A stretch of 64,000 nt of DNA, from contig NZ_WIXN01000012.1 of NCBI RefSeq assembly GCF_010994035.1, positions 1-64,000 on the forward strand, given 5' to 3'. Position 1 is the first letter of the stretch, and each line of letters opens with the position of its first letter. This stretch comes from Virgibacillus aidingensis (GTDB taxonomy: Bacteria; Bacillota; Bacilli; Bacillales; Amphibacillaceae). Position numbers and translations under genes: made by a program. This document shows, in pieces, positions 1 through 10,329 of this stretch. The notes under the pieces were generated by a model. The model ran no database searches. It was not told where the DNA came from and worked only from the letters and a program-made list of their open reading frames with translations.

Positions 1-357
1 AACTATAATTTTAAAAAATACTTCTGTTGGTCGAAAATATACTTTTACACAGAATTATAGACTTGACTGGTTTCTGCACGATGGCATACCCGAGAATCGC
101 TCTCAGGGGTGTCATCGCACGGTTTCTACACGATGGCATACCTGAGGAATTCCTTTAGGGTTATCATCACAGAAAATGATCAACCTGGACGATAGTAATT
201 TACTACTGTTTGAATAGAATAATATATGGCAGCTTCACAAATTTCCAGACAAAAACATTTGGATGCAATTCATCCGGATGTTTCTTATTTTCACAGACTA
301 CCCCTCTATTTTTCAATGAATATATGATAAAATAATTTGTATGAAAGGAGGTTTATT
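1..357. other. Non-coding region upstream of recQ
   Basis: No credible gene is visible here. The stretch is AT-rich except for a pair of direct repeats with internal dyad symmetry (69-171, listed separately). The recQ ribosome binding site lies at its right end. Whatever gene lies to the left is outside the window. Confidence 0.6.
69..171. repeat. Two tandem imperfect ~52-bp repeats, each able to fold into a hairpin
   Basis: Copy one spans about 69-120 and copy two about 121-171. Both begin GGTTTCT(G/A)CACGATGGCATACC and end in a (G)TCATC(G/A)CAC-like tail. Within each copy the arms GATGGCATACC and GGGTNTCATC are partly complementary, and the centres also pair (GAGA/TCTC in copy one, AGGAATTCCT in copy two). 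Compensated centres suggest conserved secondary structure rather than conserved sequence. Confidence 0.6.
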
Positions 358-2493
358 ATGACGGTAAAGGAAAAAAGTATTCTGCAAACCTACTTTGGTT
401 ATGAAAACTTTCGTCCGGGCCAGGAAGAAGCGATCAATCATGTTTTAGCGCATCAAAATACACTGGCTGTAATGCCGACCGGCGGAGGTAAATCCTTATG
501 CTATCAGATACCGGGAATAAGTCTGGACGGAACAGCCATTATTATTTCCCCGCTCATATCCCTTATGAAGGATCAGGTGGATGCGCTCACTTCTCTTGGA
601 ATACCAGCCACTTACATAAACAGCTCCTTACCGGCCCCAGAGCAGCAGGAACGTCTGGAAAACATGATGCAATCCAAGTATAAATTTGTCTATGTTGCCC
701 CGGAACGATTCGAATCAAGGTATTTTACAAAGGCTGTGAGCAGGATTCCACTTGCACTGGTTGCTTTTGATGAAGCCCATTGCATTTCCCAGTGGGGACA
801 TGATTTCCGTCCAAGCTACCGGTCGATTGTCCCCAATTTAAAGCAGTTGTCCAACATTCCGGTGTTTATGGCTTTGACAGCGACAGCTACAGAAGAAGTC
901 GTGCAGGACATCCGCCGGCTGCTTCATATCAATGAGGTGGTACACACAGGGTTTGAACGTGATAATCTAGCATTTCATGTCGTCAAGGGAAAGGACAAAG
1001 CAACATATGTCCGCTCCTTTTTAGAAGAGCGCAAACAGGAGTCAGGGATTATTTATACAGCAACCAGAAAGCAGACGGACAGCTTATGTGAACAATTGCA
1101 GCAACGTGGTTTTAAAGCTGCGAAGTATCACGCCGGACTGCTTGAAGAAGAACGGAAGCAGGCGCAGACTGCTTTTATTCATGATGAAGTGAATGTCATG
1201 GTTGCCACCAACGCCTTTGGAATGGGCATCGATAAATCCAACGTGCGATTTGTCATTCATTACGCCATGCCGATGAATATTGAATCCTATTACCAGGAAG
1301 CGGGCAGAGCAGGGCGCGACGGAATTAGAAGTGATTGTATTCTGCTGTTTTCCCCACAGGATATCCAACTGCAGAAATTTTTAATCGAGCAATCCAGCAT
1401 GGATGAAGAAGGAAAACAAGGGGAATACAAAAAGCTGCAGGCCATGATTAATTACTGCCATACCCACGGCTGCCTGACTTCCTATATCCTGGATTATTTT
1501 AACGACGAAGACTCGGACACATCCTGCAACAGATGCAGTAATTGTGTCAGCCGTCAGGAAGTAACGGACATGACAACGGAAGCGCAAATGATTCTTTCCT
1601 GTGTGAAGCGGATGGATGAACGTTTTGGGGTTTCTATGACTGCCAAAGTGCTGAAAGGCTCCAGGGACAAAAAAGTAAACACATTTGGTTTGAACAGGCT
1701 GTCCACTTATGGGCTGTTGTCCTCCTACACGGAAAAAGAAATTACAGAATGGATTCATTTTCTTGTTGCGGAACAGCTTTTGGCAACAGAGGAGGGAAAG
1801 TTTCCGACATTAAAGCTGAACCAAAACTCCTTGGAGGTGCTGAAGGGAAACCGGTCCGTCGAGATGCGCACTGCCCCCATCCCAACCACAGATGCAGCAG
1901 ATTATCATGACGACCTGTTCCAGGAACTGCGCAAGCTGAGAAAAGAGATGGCTGATGCGAGAAATGTACCGCCTTATGTATTGTTTTCCGATATGACATT
2001 GAAAGAATTGAGCAGATATTTCCCAGTAACCAAGGAAGATATGCTCACCATTAAAGGAATCGGAGAGAAAAAATATGAACAATACGGAGAAACATTTCTG
2101 CAGGTCATACAGGAGTGGCGCAGGGATAATCCGGATGTGCAAGAAAGAGTCCGGATCGATGATATCCCTAAAAAGCGGACAAACCGGACAAAAGAGGACA
2201 AGCCAAGCCACTTGATCAGTTATCAGATGTTTCAATCAGGCAAGTCCATAAAAGACATTTCCGTCATCAGGGAAGTGAAAAAACAAACGGTTGAAGAACA
2301 TCTGTTTAAAGCGCATAAGGAAGGCCATCCGATTGCCTGGGAGATATTTTTTAATGAAGCAGAGGAAGCTGCCGTCCTGAAAGCCCGGGAATCTTTGGAA
2401 GATCCCCGACTGAGATCGTTAAAAGAACTGCTGCCCGAAGGCTATGAATACAGTACGATTAAGGCAGTGTTGGTTAAAAATGAACTGGCCTAA
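358..2493 (+). CDS. recQ: ATP-dependent DNA helicase RecQ
   Basis: Superfamily 2 helicase that unwinds DNA 3' to 5' in recombination and fork repair. The sequence shows Walker A TGGGKS (residues 41-46), the DEAH box (138-141) followed by the RecQ-type CISQWGHDFR segment, motif VI GRAGRDG, a four-cysteine zinc site near residues 370-395, an HRDC domain (about 525-595) and a C-terminal helix-turn-helix (about 625-700). At 711 residues it is longer than the minimal RecQ/RecS proteins because of the HRDC and terminal HTH. ATG at 358 is chosen because AAAGGAGG lies 8 bases upstream; an in-frame TTG at 337 has no site. It is monocistronic, with a terminator just downstream. Confidence 0.93.
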   Translation: MTVKEKSILQTYFGYENFRPGQEEAINHVLAHQNTLAVMPTGGGKSLCYQIPGISLDGTAIIISPLISLMKDQVDALTSLGIPATYINSSLPAPEQQERLENMMQSKYKFVYVAPERFESRYFTKAVSRIPLALVAFDEAHCISQWGHDFRPSYRSIVPNLKQLSNIPVFMALTATATEEVVQDIRRLLHINEVVHTGFERDNLAFHVVKGKDKATYVRSFLEERKQESGIIYTATRKQTDSLCEQLQQRGFKAAKYHAGLLEEERKQAQTAFIHDEVNVMVATNAFGMGIDKSNVRFVIHYAMPMNIESYYQEAGRAGRDGIRSDCILLFSPQDIQLQKFLIEQSSMDEEGKQGEYKKLQAMINYCHTHGCLTSYILDYFNDEDSDTSCNRCSNCVSRQEVTDMTTEAQMILSCVKRMDERFGVSMTAKVLKGSRDKKVNTFGLNRLSTYGLLSSYTEKEITEWIHFLVAEQLLATEEGKFPTLKLNQNSLEVLKGNRSVEMRTAPIPTTDAADYHDDLFQELRKLRKEMADARNVPPYVLFSDMTLKELSRYFPVTKEDMLTIKGIGEKKYEQYGETFLQVIQEWRRDNPDVQERVRIDDIPKKRTNRTKEDKPSHLISYQMFQSGKSIKDISVIREVKKQTVEEHLFKAHKEGHPIAWEIFFNEAEEAAVLKARESLEDPRLRSLKELLPEGYEYSTIKAVLVKNELA

Positions 2494-2498
2494 AAAAT

Positions 2499-2535
2499 CC
2501 GTCCTGAGGCATTTTGCTTTAGGGCGGTTTTATTA
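2499..2535 (+). terminator. Rho-independent terminator of recQ
   Basis: CCGTCCTGAG and CTTTAGGGCGG form a stem with G-U pairs around an eight-base loop, followed by TTTTATT, immediately after the recQ stop codon. Confidence 0.8.
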
Positions 2536-2725
2536 TGTAAAGAGGCTCCACCTTACTGATTATGGCAGGTGAATTTCAAATCAGTACAACCTTGTGCGCA
2601 CGGCAAGTGCAAGTATTTGATGGAACAATTGGAATAGATTCAAATTTTAAGAAAAAAGATGAACTTGAAACTTCATGATATACTACATTTATGTAAATGA
2701 TTTTTCTAAACAGGAGCTTGAATAA

Positions 2726-3673
2726 ATGGCATATTTTAAAATAGATAATGACATTGCAGACAGTGAATATCTACCAGCATTTTCCCTTACAATCGATGAT
2801 TCCTGGATAACTTCTCTTTACAGCGATACAGACATGCAGGCTGAATTGGCAAAAATCCTTCAAAGTAACGGAAAAATTTCCGTTTTTGACTTTCAGGATG
2901 GTTTATACAAACGGCTGACAGTGGAAGATAATATTACTTTTTATCATAAATGGTTCGGCTTTGACACACCAATCCCCGAAATTCTCGTGTTGTTTGAGCT
3001 TCATACCTGCGCAAAAACCCCATTGCATAAATGCTCTGAATCTGAAATTCGCCGGGTCTACTTTGCCAGATACTATATGAGCGGGATGAATCCAATGGTA
3101 TTCCGTGAGCCAATTCATGGTGTTGATATCAAAACGATCAATACTTTTATTCATATGATTGAAAAGATTAAAAATAATAATGTACCGGTTCTTGTTTTGG
3201 TATCCAATATGGAACATGCATTGTTGCTTGGGGAGATGGCATACAAGCTGCAGGAAAAAGGCATCAGGAAAATTGAAACCGATGAAGAGGAAGAACAAAC
3301 TGCTGCGGAAAATTCCACCCCAACAGTCACCACGAATCTATTTAAGGTTCCGGCAAAAGTGGATGATAAAATGATTCTATTTGATCCCCTTGAAATCGAC
3401 TATATCGAGAGTCAGGATGGAAAGGCAATGATTGTCATCGAAGACCAATCCTATGCGTTGGATTTCACACTTGGAGAAGTGGAAAAAAAGCTGGAGATTT
3501 ATGGATTTTACCGCTGCCACAGATCATATATCGTAAATTTGCAAAAGGTACGTGAAATTATTACATGGTCCAAAAACACGTACTCTCTCCGAATTGACAA
3601 CAAGTCTCAGTCGACCATTCCACTGTCACGGAACAAAATTCAGGATATCCAGGAAAAATTCAGCCTGAAATAA
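2726..3673 (+). CDS. LytTR-family regulator with degenerate ABC-ATPase-like N-terminal half
   Basis: The last ~100 residues (about 215-315) are a LytTR DNA-binding domain: the YIESQDGKAMIVI strand pattern, then FYRCHRSYIVNL and a terminal IPLSRNKIQDI helix. The first ~165 residues are not a receiver. They follow the order of an ABC ATPase without its catalytic residues: CSESEIRRVYFAR sits where the LSKGMKQRVLVAKA signature would be, FREPIHGVDIKTIN where LDEPTSALDP would be, and LVSNMEHALLLGEMAYKLQEKG where TTHNMEEATALCDRVAFL would be; no Walker A is visible. An ABC transporter starts 290 bases downstream on the same strand, so this is probably its regulator. ATG 2726 follows AGGAG. An extended -10 (TGATATACT, about 2678-2686) lies upstream. 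Confidence 0.8.
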   Translation: MAYFKIDNDIADSEYLPAFSLTIDDSWITSLYSDTDMQAELAKILQSNGKISVFDFQDGLYKRLTVEDNITFYHKWFGFDTPIPEILVLFELHTCAKTPLHKCSESEIRRVYFARYYMSGMNPMVFREPIHGVDIKTINTFIHMIEKIKNNNVPVLVLVSNMEHALLLGEMAYKLQEKGIRKIETDEEEEQTAAENSTPTVTTNLFKVPAKVDDKMILFDPLEIDYIESQDGKAMIVIEDQSYALDFTLGEVEKKLEIYGFYRCHRSYIVNLQKVREIITWSKNTYSLRIDNKSQSTIPLSRNKIQDIQEKFSLK

Positions 3674-3963
3674 GTACAGTTCATCTTAAGAACAAAATAT
3701 AAGTGGCCGGATACAACGTACGGATCCCGGCTTGGATGCGGTACGTGGTTCCCCGTCCCGCCGTACCGCAGTCCCGCCATAATGACCCGCTATCGCCGGA
3801 CGCTGGAACTGGATGCAGCTTAATCGTATAGCTTTTATGGGGGGATTTTCACCCTTAAACCAGTACAATTGAACCTTTTTATGGTACATTCCACCGTAAT
3901 ATGGCTGCTTTTGCCGGTATTTCCCGTTACGATGAATATATAACATCATAAGGAGGTATTCAG
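3674..3963 (+). promoter_or_regulatory. 290-base leader with GC-rich hairpin block before the ABC genes
   Basis: The left end holds ACAGTTCAT (3676-3684), which fits the published LytR/AlgR-type half-site pattern. A GC-rich block (about 3705-3810) contains a perfect 8-bp stem, GCGGTACG (3738-3745) with CGTACCGC (3762-3769). The right end carries AAGGAGGT before the TTG start of the ATPase. The block differs sharply in composition from its AT-rich flanks. A control role for the ABC operon is inferred from position only. Confidence 0.4.
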
Positions 3964-4812
3964 TTGGAAAATGCAATTGAAGTAACTGGAATGCAAAAAA
4001 TTTTTGGTTCAAATCCGGCTATAAAGAATGTCAGTTTTCATGTGAAAAAAGGGGAAATTTTTGGGCTGCTCGGACCAAGCGGATCAGGTAAAACAACAAC
4101 TATTAAAATCTTAACCGGAGAATTGTCACAAACTGCCGGTAAAGTGAATGTTCTCGGGGAGGATTCAAAGCAATTCGGATCGACCGGTTTCAAAACCAAA
4201 ATAGGCATATTATCGGATAACAGTTCATTGTATGAGCGTTTAACCGTATATGATAACCTGAAATTATTCTGTAAATTATACAATGCGCCTCTAAAGCAAA
4301 TCGACGTTATCCTTCGTGAAGTTAATTTGCAGGAAGAAGGGGCAAAAACAGTTTCGAAGCTGTCTAAAGGGATGAAACAGCGCGTACTGGTGGCAAAAGC
4401 ACTTATGCATAAACCTGATCTTGTTTATCTGGACGAACCTACATCGGCACTTGATCCCGGAAATATGGCACATATCCACCGCGGGCTAAAGAAGCTGAAC
4501 GCGGCTGGAACAACGATTTTTCTCACAACACATAATATGGAAGAAGCAACGGCGTTATGTGACCGTGTAGCATTCCTGCACAATGGTGAACTGCAGGAAG
4601 TGGACAGTCCCAATGCCCTTCGCTACAAATATTCCACCCATGCTTTTCATGTGGAAACCTTTGGTGGAGAACGACTGGTTATTGAAAATCAAGCTGAGAA
4701 TGCAGATCAAATCAGGGAACTAATCGCAAGCGGACAAGTAAGGGCAATGCACACAGACAACCCAACACTTGGTCAAGTCTTTTTAAAAGTGACTGGAAAG
4801 GGGCTTGTATAA
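3964..4812 (+). CDS. ABC transporter ATP-binding protein
   Basis: Cytoplasmic ATPase of an ABC-2 type exporter, 282 residues. It carries Walker A GPSGSGKTT, signature LSKGMKQRV, Walker B LVYLDEPTSALDP and the switch histidine in TTHNMEEA. Its C-terminal ~70 residues form the accessory region common in drug or lipid exporters. The start is TTG 3964, supported by AAGGAGGT seven bases upstream; no ATG fits. The stop overlaps the permease ATG by one base, so the two are translationally coupled. The preceding LytTR protein is the likely regulator. LytTR-ABC-ABC sets in Firmicutes are often annotated as drug export systems, but the substrate cannot be read from sequence. Confidence 0.9.
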   Translation: MENAIEVTGMQKIFGSNPAIKNVSFHVKKGEIFGLLGPSGSGKTTTIKILTGELSQTAGKVNVLGEDSKQFGSTGFKTKIGILSDNSSLYERLTVYDNLKLFCKLYNAPLKQIDVILREVNLQEEGAKTVSKLSKGMKQRVLVAKALMHKPDLVYLDEPTSALDPGNMAHIHRGLKKLNAAGTTIFLTTHNMEEATALCDRVAFLHNGELQEVDSPNALRYKYSTHAFHVETFGGERLVIENQAENADQIRELIASGQVRAMHTDNPTLGQVFLKVTGKGLV

Positions 4813-5510
4813 TGCATATTCAACGTATAACTGCCATATTCGAAAAAGACCTAAAAGACTTTATGAAAAATATGATGCTCTTAACACTGCCGCTGATCCC
4901 GGTCGTATTGGCGCTCCTTTATACCCGGATGGGCGAAGGTAATGAAGCGTTCCCTGTTTTCCTTCTCTATATTATTGTCGGGACAACCTATTCAGCGGTA
5001 ACGTCAAGCAGCATGATGACTATGATGGCTGAAGAAAACGAAAAGAAGACATTGCGTGGGCTTATTCAGTCACCTGCAACCATGATGGATGTTATTATCG
5101 GCAAAAGTTTAGTGACCGGACTTATCACTTTCATAGCTCTGGCTGTCTCACTGGTGATTGTAGATATTGAACCATTCCTGAACTTCAGAGTTATTCTCGG
5201 ATTAATATTGCTGTTTTTATTCTTTTTATTGCTTGGAATTGGGATTGGTCTCTTCACAAAGTCAATTGCGGCAACCTCAGTATACCTTATGCCAGTCATG
5301 TTCCTGTTCGGTTTCACACCGATGTTTGAGATGCTCGGACTGAACGAAGACAGTATCGCCTTAAAAGTTGCCGATGCCCTTCCAATTATGCAGGCAATTG
5401 AAATACATCACACCACTTCCTGGATACCACTGGGGATCATTGCCGTTTGGGTAGTTGGTGCAGCACTATCCATGTATGTTTGTTTTAAAAAGACAATGAC
5501 GGATGAATAA
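4812..5510 (+). CDS. ABC-2 type transporter permease
   Basis: Integral membrane protein of 232 residues with about six hydrophobic segments, the usual topology of an ABC-2 permease. The segments begin around residues 20, 50, 95, 130, 165 and 200. It starts inside the stop codon of the upstream ATPase gene and is the partner of that protein. It probably exports a toxic compound or peptide; no substrate motif is visible. Confidence 0.85.
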   Translation: MHIQRITAIFEKDLKDFMKNMMLLTLPLIPVVLALLYTRMGEGNEAFPVFLLYIIVGTTYSAVTSSSMMTMMAEENEKKTLRGLIQSPATMMDVIIGKSLVTGLITFIALAVSLVIVDIEPFLNFRVILGLILLFLFFLLLGIGIGLFTKSIAATSVYLMPVMFLFGFTPMFEMLGLNEDSIALKVADALPIMQAIEIHHTTSWIPLGIIAVWVVGAALSMYVCFKKTMTDE

Positions 5511-5645
5511 CTAAAATAGCTGCAACACATCAATAAAGCGAAGATTGCCCTGCTCACAGGAAATATAAAACTAAAATTACAGCAGAATAAAATGCACCAT
5601 GGCAAATATGGCAGAGCTGTACCAGTAAAAGATCAACCATGTAAA

Positions 5646-5683
5646 AAATCCTCCCCGGATTATTTTATTTCAGGGAGGATTTT
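5646..5683. terminator. Stem-loop after the ABC operon
   Basis: AAATCCTCCC (5646-5655) and GGGAGGATTT (5674-5683) are perfectly complementary around an 18-base AT-rich loop. Short A and T tracts flank it, so it may stop transcription from either side and insulates the toxin locus from the ABC operon. Confidence 0.6.
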
Positions 5684-5710
5684 AGAATATATATAGGAAC
5701 ACAGGTTCTT

Positions 5711-5722
5711 ATATGGTATACT
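5711..5722 (+). promoter_or_regulatory. Extended -10 promoter of the toxin mRNA
   Basis: TATACT at 5717-5722 is preceded directly by TGG, an extended -10 arrangement; no good -35 is seen. A transcript from about 5729 would carry CACCTCCTT (5763-5771), which is perfectly complementary to the ribosome binding site AAGGAGGTG (5789-5797) of the small toxin gene. Confidence 0.5.
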
Positions 5723-5803
5723 GAAAAGAACAATAGACTGGTTTCACATGAGGGGTTGGGCACACCTCCTTCGGGATCCTTCCCGGGGAAGGAGGTGATG
5801 CTG

Positions 5804-5884
5804 ATGGATATGAATGATGTTTTAACGCTGATGATTTCTTTCGGCATGTTAATCGCATTTATCATGTCCGATAAAAATGAATAA
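5804..5884 (+). CDS. Putative holin-like type I toxin peptide (26 aa)
   Basis: A 26-residue peptide with a short acidic N-terminus, one hydrophobic helix (about residues 7-21, LTLMISFGMLIAFIM) and a charged SDKNE tail. This is the pattern of the small holin-like toxins (Hol_Tox/TxpA-like) of Firmicutes. ATG 5804 follows AAGGAGGTGA; ATG 5798 and ATG 5810 are in frame too. The ribosome binding site can be fully paired with CACCTCCTT upstream. A convergent antisense RNA promoter lies beyond the 3' end. Identity is by pattern, since the peptide is too short for strong homology. Confidence 0.7.
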   Translation: MDMNDVLTLMISFGMLIAFIMSDKNE

Positions 5885-6018
5885 TCCCTCATGCTGTAAT
5901 ATGCCAGACGCTTGAGGGATTATACTTTCTTGTGTCTAACCTCTCTTGATGGGGTTAGTCTATTGTAACCGTTCCATGTTACCGGCATGGGACGGTTTTT
6001 AGTATTATATGATTTTCT
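5872..6018 (-). ncRNA. Predicted antisense RNA (antitoxin) to the toxin mRNA
   Basis: On the minus strand an extended -10 TGGTATACT (complement of 6025-6033) would start a transcript near 6018. It would run through two hairpins and stop after ATAATCCCTCA/TGAGGGATTAT (5881-5891 and 5923-5933), which on this strand is followed by TTATTCATTTTTA. The RNA of about 145 bases overlaps the last codons and 3' untranslated part of the toxin mRNA, the standard geometry of txpA/ratA-type systems. Boundaries are estimates. Confidence 0.55.
5967..6000 (+). terminator. Terminator of the toxin mRNA
   Basis: AACCGTTCCATG (5967-5978) pairs with CATGGGACGGTT (5986-5997) around a seven-base loop and is followed by a T run. 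It defines a toxin transcript of roughly 270 bases. Confidence 0.75.
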
Positions 6019-6143
6019 AATTATAGTATACCACGTATGAAAATTTTGTACACCGGCGTTTATTTTCAACCCCCTTCTTAGTAATAAAGATAATTTATGC
6101 TATTTTTCATAAACAGAGGGAAAGCCCAGTTCCGCTAAATCCT

Positions 6144-7388
6144 TTACTCCCCTTTTACATTCAATGCCCAGGTGCCGTTCCGGAATACAGCCTCCGTTGT
6201 ACCATCCGTCTTTACGCCATCGATATCAAGTTTCTCAGAACCAATCATAAAATCCACGTGGGTAAGGCTGTCATTCACGCCGTGCTTATCAAGCTCTTCC
6301 TCATTCATTGCAGAACCGCCTTTCAGATTCGTTGGGTAGGCTTTGCCTAATGCAATGTGGCAGGAAGCATTTTCATCGAACAAGGTATTATAGAAAACGA
6401 GACCGGACTGGGATACCGGAGATTCATGCGGTACGAGTGCAATTTCACCAAGCCGGCGGGCACCTTCATCTGTATCAAGCAGATGCTTTAATGTATCCTC
6501 ACCCTGCTCTGCTTTAAAATCCACCACTTTGCCATCCTTAAAGGTCAGACTGAAATTATCAATCAGGCTGCCTCCGTAATTTAATGGTTTTGTGCTTGCA
6601 ACAGTTCCATTCACACCATATTTATGAGGCAGAGAAAACACCTCTTCTGTCGGCATATTCGGATTAAAAGTGATCCCGCCTTCTGTTTCCGCTGCCCCGC
6701 CTTTCCAGATATGCCCATCAGGCAGTTCCAATTCCAGGTCTGTCCCTGGTGCTTTAAAAATAAGCTTTTGATAATTTTTTTCATTTAACACTTCACGGGC
6801 AGTTTTCAATGTTGCGTTATGCTCATCCCAGGCAGCGACCGGATCATCCTGATCTACGCGCACTATTTTCACAATCGCATCCCACAAGCTTTCGACAGCA
6901 TCTTCCTTCGACTTATCAGGAAAAATTTTCTGTGCCCAGTCCCCGGTTGGAATTGAAATGATCGACCAGGCGATCTTGTCGTTCATGGTATATGTGCGGA
7001 AATTTTTCATTGCCTCCGAGGCTGCTTTGGTTGCTTTTGCTACTCTGGAGGGATCGATATCCTTCAACAAATCCGGATTGGTTGAACGTATATTCAGAAC
7101 AGCGGCGCCATCTTCCGCAAAACTGTCCTGCATATCCACTCGCCACTGCGGAATGTCAGTCAGCACATCATCCGGTACATTTTCATACTTTAATAAAGTT
7201 AATTCATCGTCAACCCAATTGATATGTACATTTTTCGCCCCCATTTCATAAGCTTTTCTGACAACAACCCTAGTAAAATCCGCTCCTTCAATCGGCGCAT
7301 TAATCATTAAAGCCTGATTTTTCTGCAGGTTTACGCCTGTCCTTAGTGCCAGCTCGGCATACTTCTCTTTCATTCTTTCGTTTATCAT
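6144..7388 (-). CDS. ampS: Aminopeptidase, M29 family (AmpS-like)
   Basis: Cytoplasmic metal-dependent aminopeptidase of 414 residues, the normal length for the M29 family (AmpS, aminopeptidase T). Family hallmarks include the N-terminal ALMINAPIEGADFTRVVVRKAYEMGA segment, ELPDGHIWKGG, TFNPNMPTEEVFSLPHK, and the C-terminal GGSAMNEEELDKHGVN...HVDFMIGS block holding metal-binding Glu, His and Asp residues. A ribosome binding site (GGAGG, complement of 7395-7399) precedes the ATG. It stands alone, divergent from the HxlR regulator, and probably contributes to peptide turnover. Confidence 0.9.
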   Translation of the reverse strand: MINERMKEKYAELALRTGVNLQKNQALMINAPIEGADFTRVVVRKAYEMGAKNVHINWVDDELTLLKYENVPDDVLTDIPQWRVDMQDSFAEDGAAVLNIRSTNPDLLKDIDPSRVAKATKAASEAMKNFRTYTMNDKIAWSIISIPTGDWAQKIFPDKSKEDAVESLWDAIVKIVRVDQDDPVAAWDEHNATLKTAREVLNEKNYQKLIFKAPGTDLELELPDGHIWKGGAAETEGGITFNPNMPTEEVFSLPHKYGVNGTVASTKPLNYGGSLIDNFSLTFKDGKVVDFKAEQGEDTLKHLLDTDEGARRLGEIALVPHESPVSQSGLVFYNTLFDENASCHIALGKAYPTNLKGGSAMNEEELDKHGVNDSLTHVDFMIGSEKLDIDGVKTDGTTEAVFRNGTWALNVKGE

Positions 7389-7612
7389 TCTTTACCTCCA
7401 TATGTAAAAGTTTATATAAGCTATTATTTCACAAAAAGAACCAAATTACCAAAAAATTTTCAATAACTGTTCCCTTTTTATAAGTCGGGAAAACACCTCC
7501 TATTTACGGAAATAGAAAAATATGCTATGATAAATACAAGTTACTTTTTGTAATTATTGAAAAAAGCGATGAAATAAATGGATCATAGGCCTAAAATAGT
7601 GAGGTGATATTC

Positions 7613-7942
7613 ATGGAAGCTTTATGTCCCCGTTTTGAAAAGGCTATGAGCTTGCTAAGTACACGCTGGGTAGGGTTAATATTATTTGATTTATTAAAAG
7701 GGACGAAACGGTTTTCGGAGATGGAAGCAGATTTGCCGATTAGCGGCAGATTGCTCTCCGAACGGTTAAAAATGCTGGAAAAAGAAGGGATAGTGGAACG
7801 AAAAGTATATTCCGAATTCCCTGTGCGTATTGAATATTCCCTGTCGGAAAAAGGCAAAGCATTGGAACCCGTTATTAAGGAAATTCAATCTTGGGCGGAT
7901 GAACATGTGCCAAGTGAACAGGCAAAAGAACACAACGCCTGA
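7613..7942 (+). CDS. HxlR-family transcriptional regulator (YodB/CatR-like)
   Basis: A 109-residue winged-helix regulator. The order ALCPRFEKAMSLLSTRWVGLI, then RFSEMEADLPISGRLLSERLKMLEKEGIVERKVY, then RIEYSLSEKGKAL is that of HxlR proteins. A single cysteine at residue 5 sits where YodB carries its redox-active cysteine, so thiol-based sensing of quinones or aldehydes is plausible but inferred. ATG 7613 is preferred because GAGGTGA lies just upstream; GTG 7604 is in frame but overlaps that site. No azoreductase or dioxygenase target is adjacent. GTTACTTTTTGTAAT near 7541-7555 could be its operator. Confidence 0.85.
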   Translation: MEALCPRFEKAMSLLSTRWVGLILFDLLKGTKRFSEMEADLPISGRLLSERLKMLEKEGIVERKVYSEFPVRIEYSLSEKGKALEPVIKEIQSWADEHVPSEQAKEHNA

Positions 7943-8025
7943 TTTCTCATGAATTTGACTTGTACAAGCCCGTTTGCTTCACCCTTTTCTTCTTTCATTT
8001 TTCCCTGAGCAGAAATTAATATATC

Positions 8026-8056
8026 GAAATCGGCTGTTATTAAGCCGATTTCTTTT
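8026..8056 (+). terminator. Terminator between the HxlR gene and hutG
   Basis: GAAATCGGCT (8026-8035) and AGCCGATTTC (8043-8052) are perfect complements with a seven-base loop and TTTTATTT after. It ends the HxlR transcript and may also receive the convergent hut operon. Confidence 0.75.
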
Positions 8057-8098
8057 ATTTGACTGAAAAATTCCTGCAAATGGTAACTACCCTGACTT

Positions 8099-10329
<2,231 letters not shown>

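Noticed and set aside
3686-4012. Minus-strand reading frame of 108 codons opposite the ABC leader
   Set aside because: It has no ribosome binding site, overlaps the start of the ATPase gene and its translation has no recognisable pattern; it comes from the GC-rich block.
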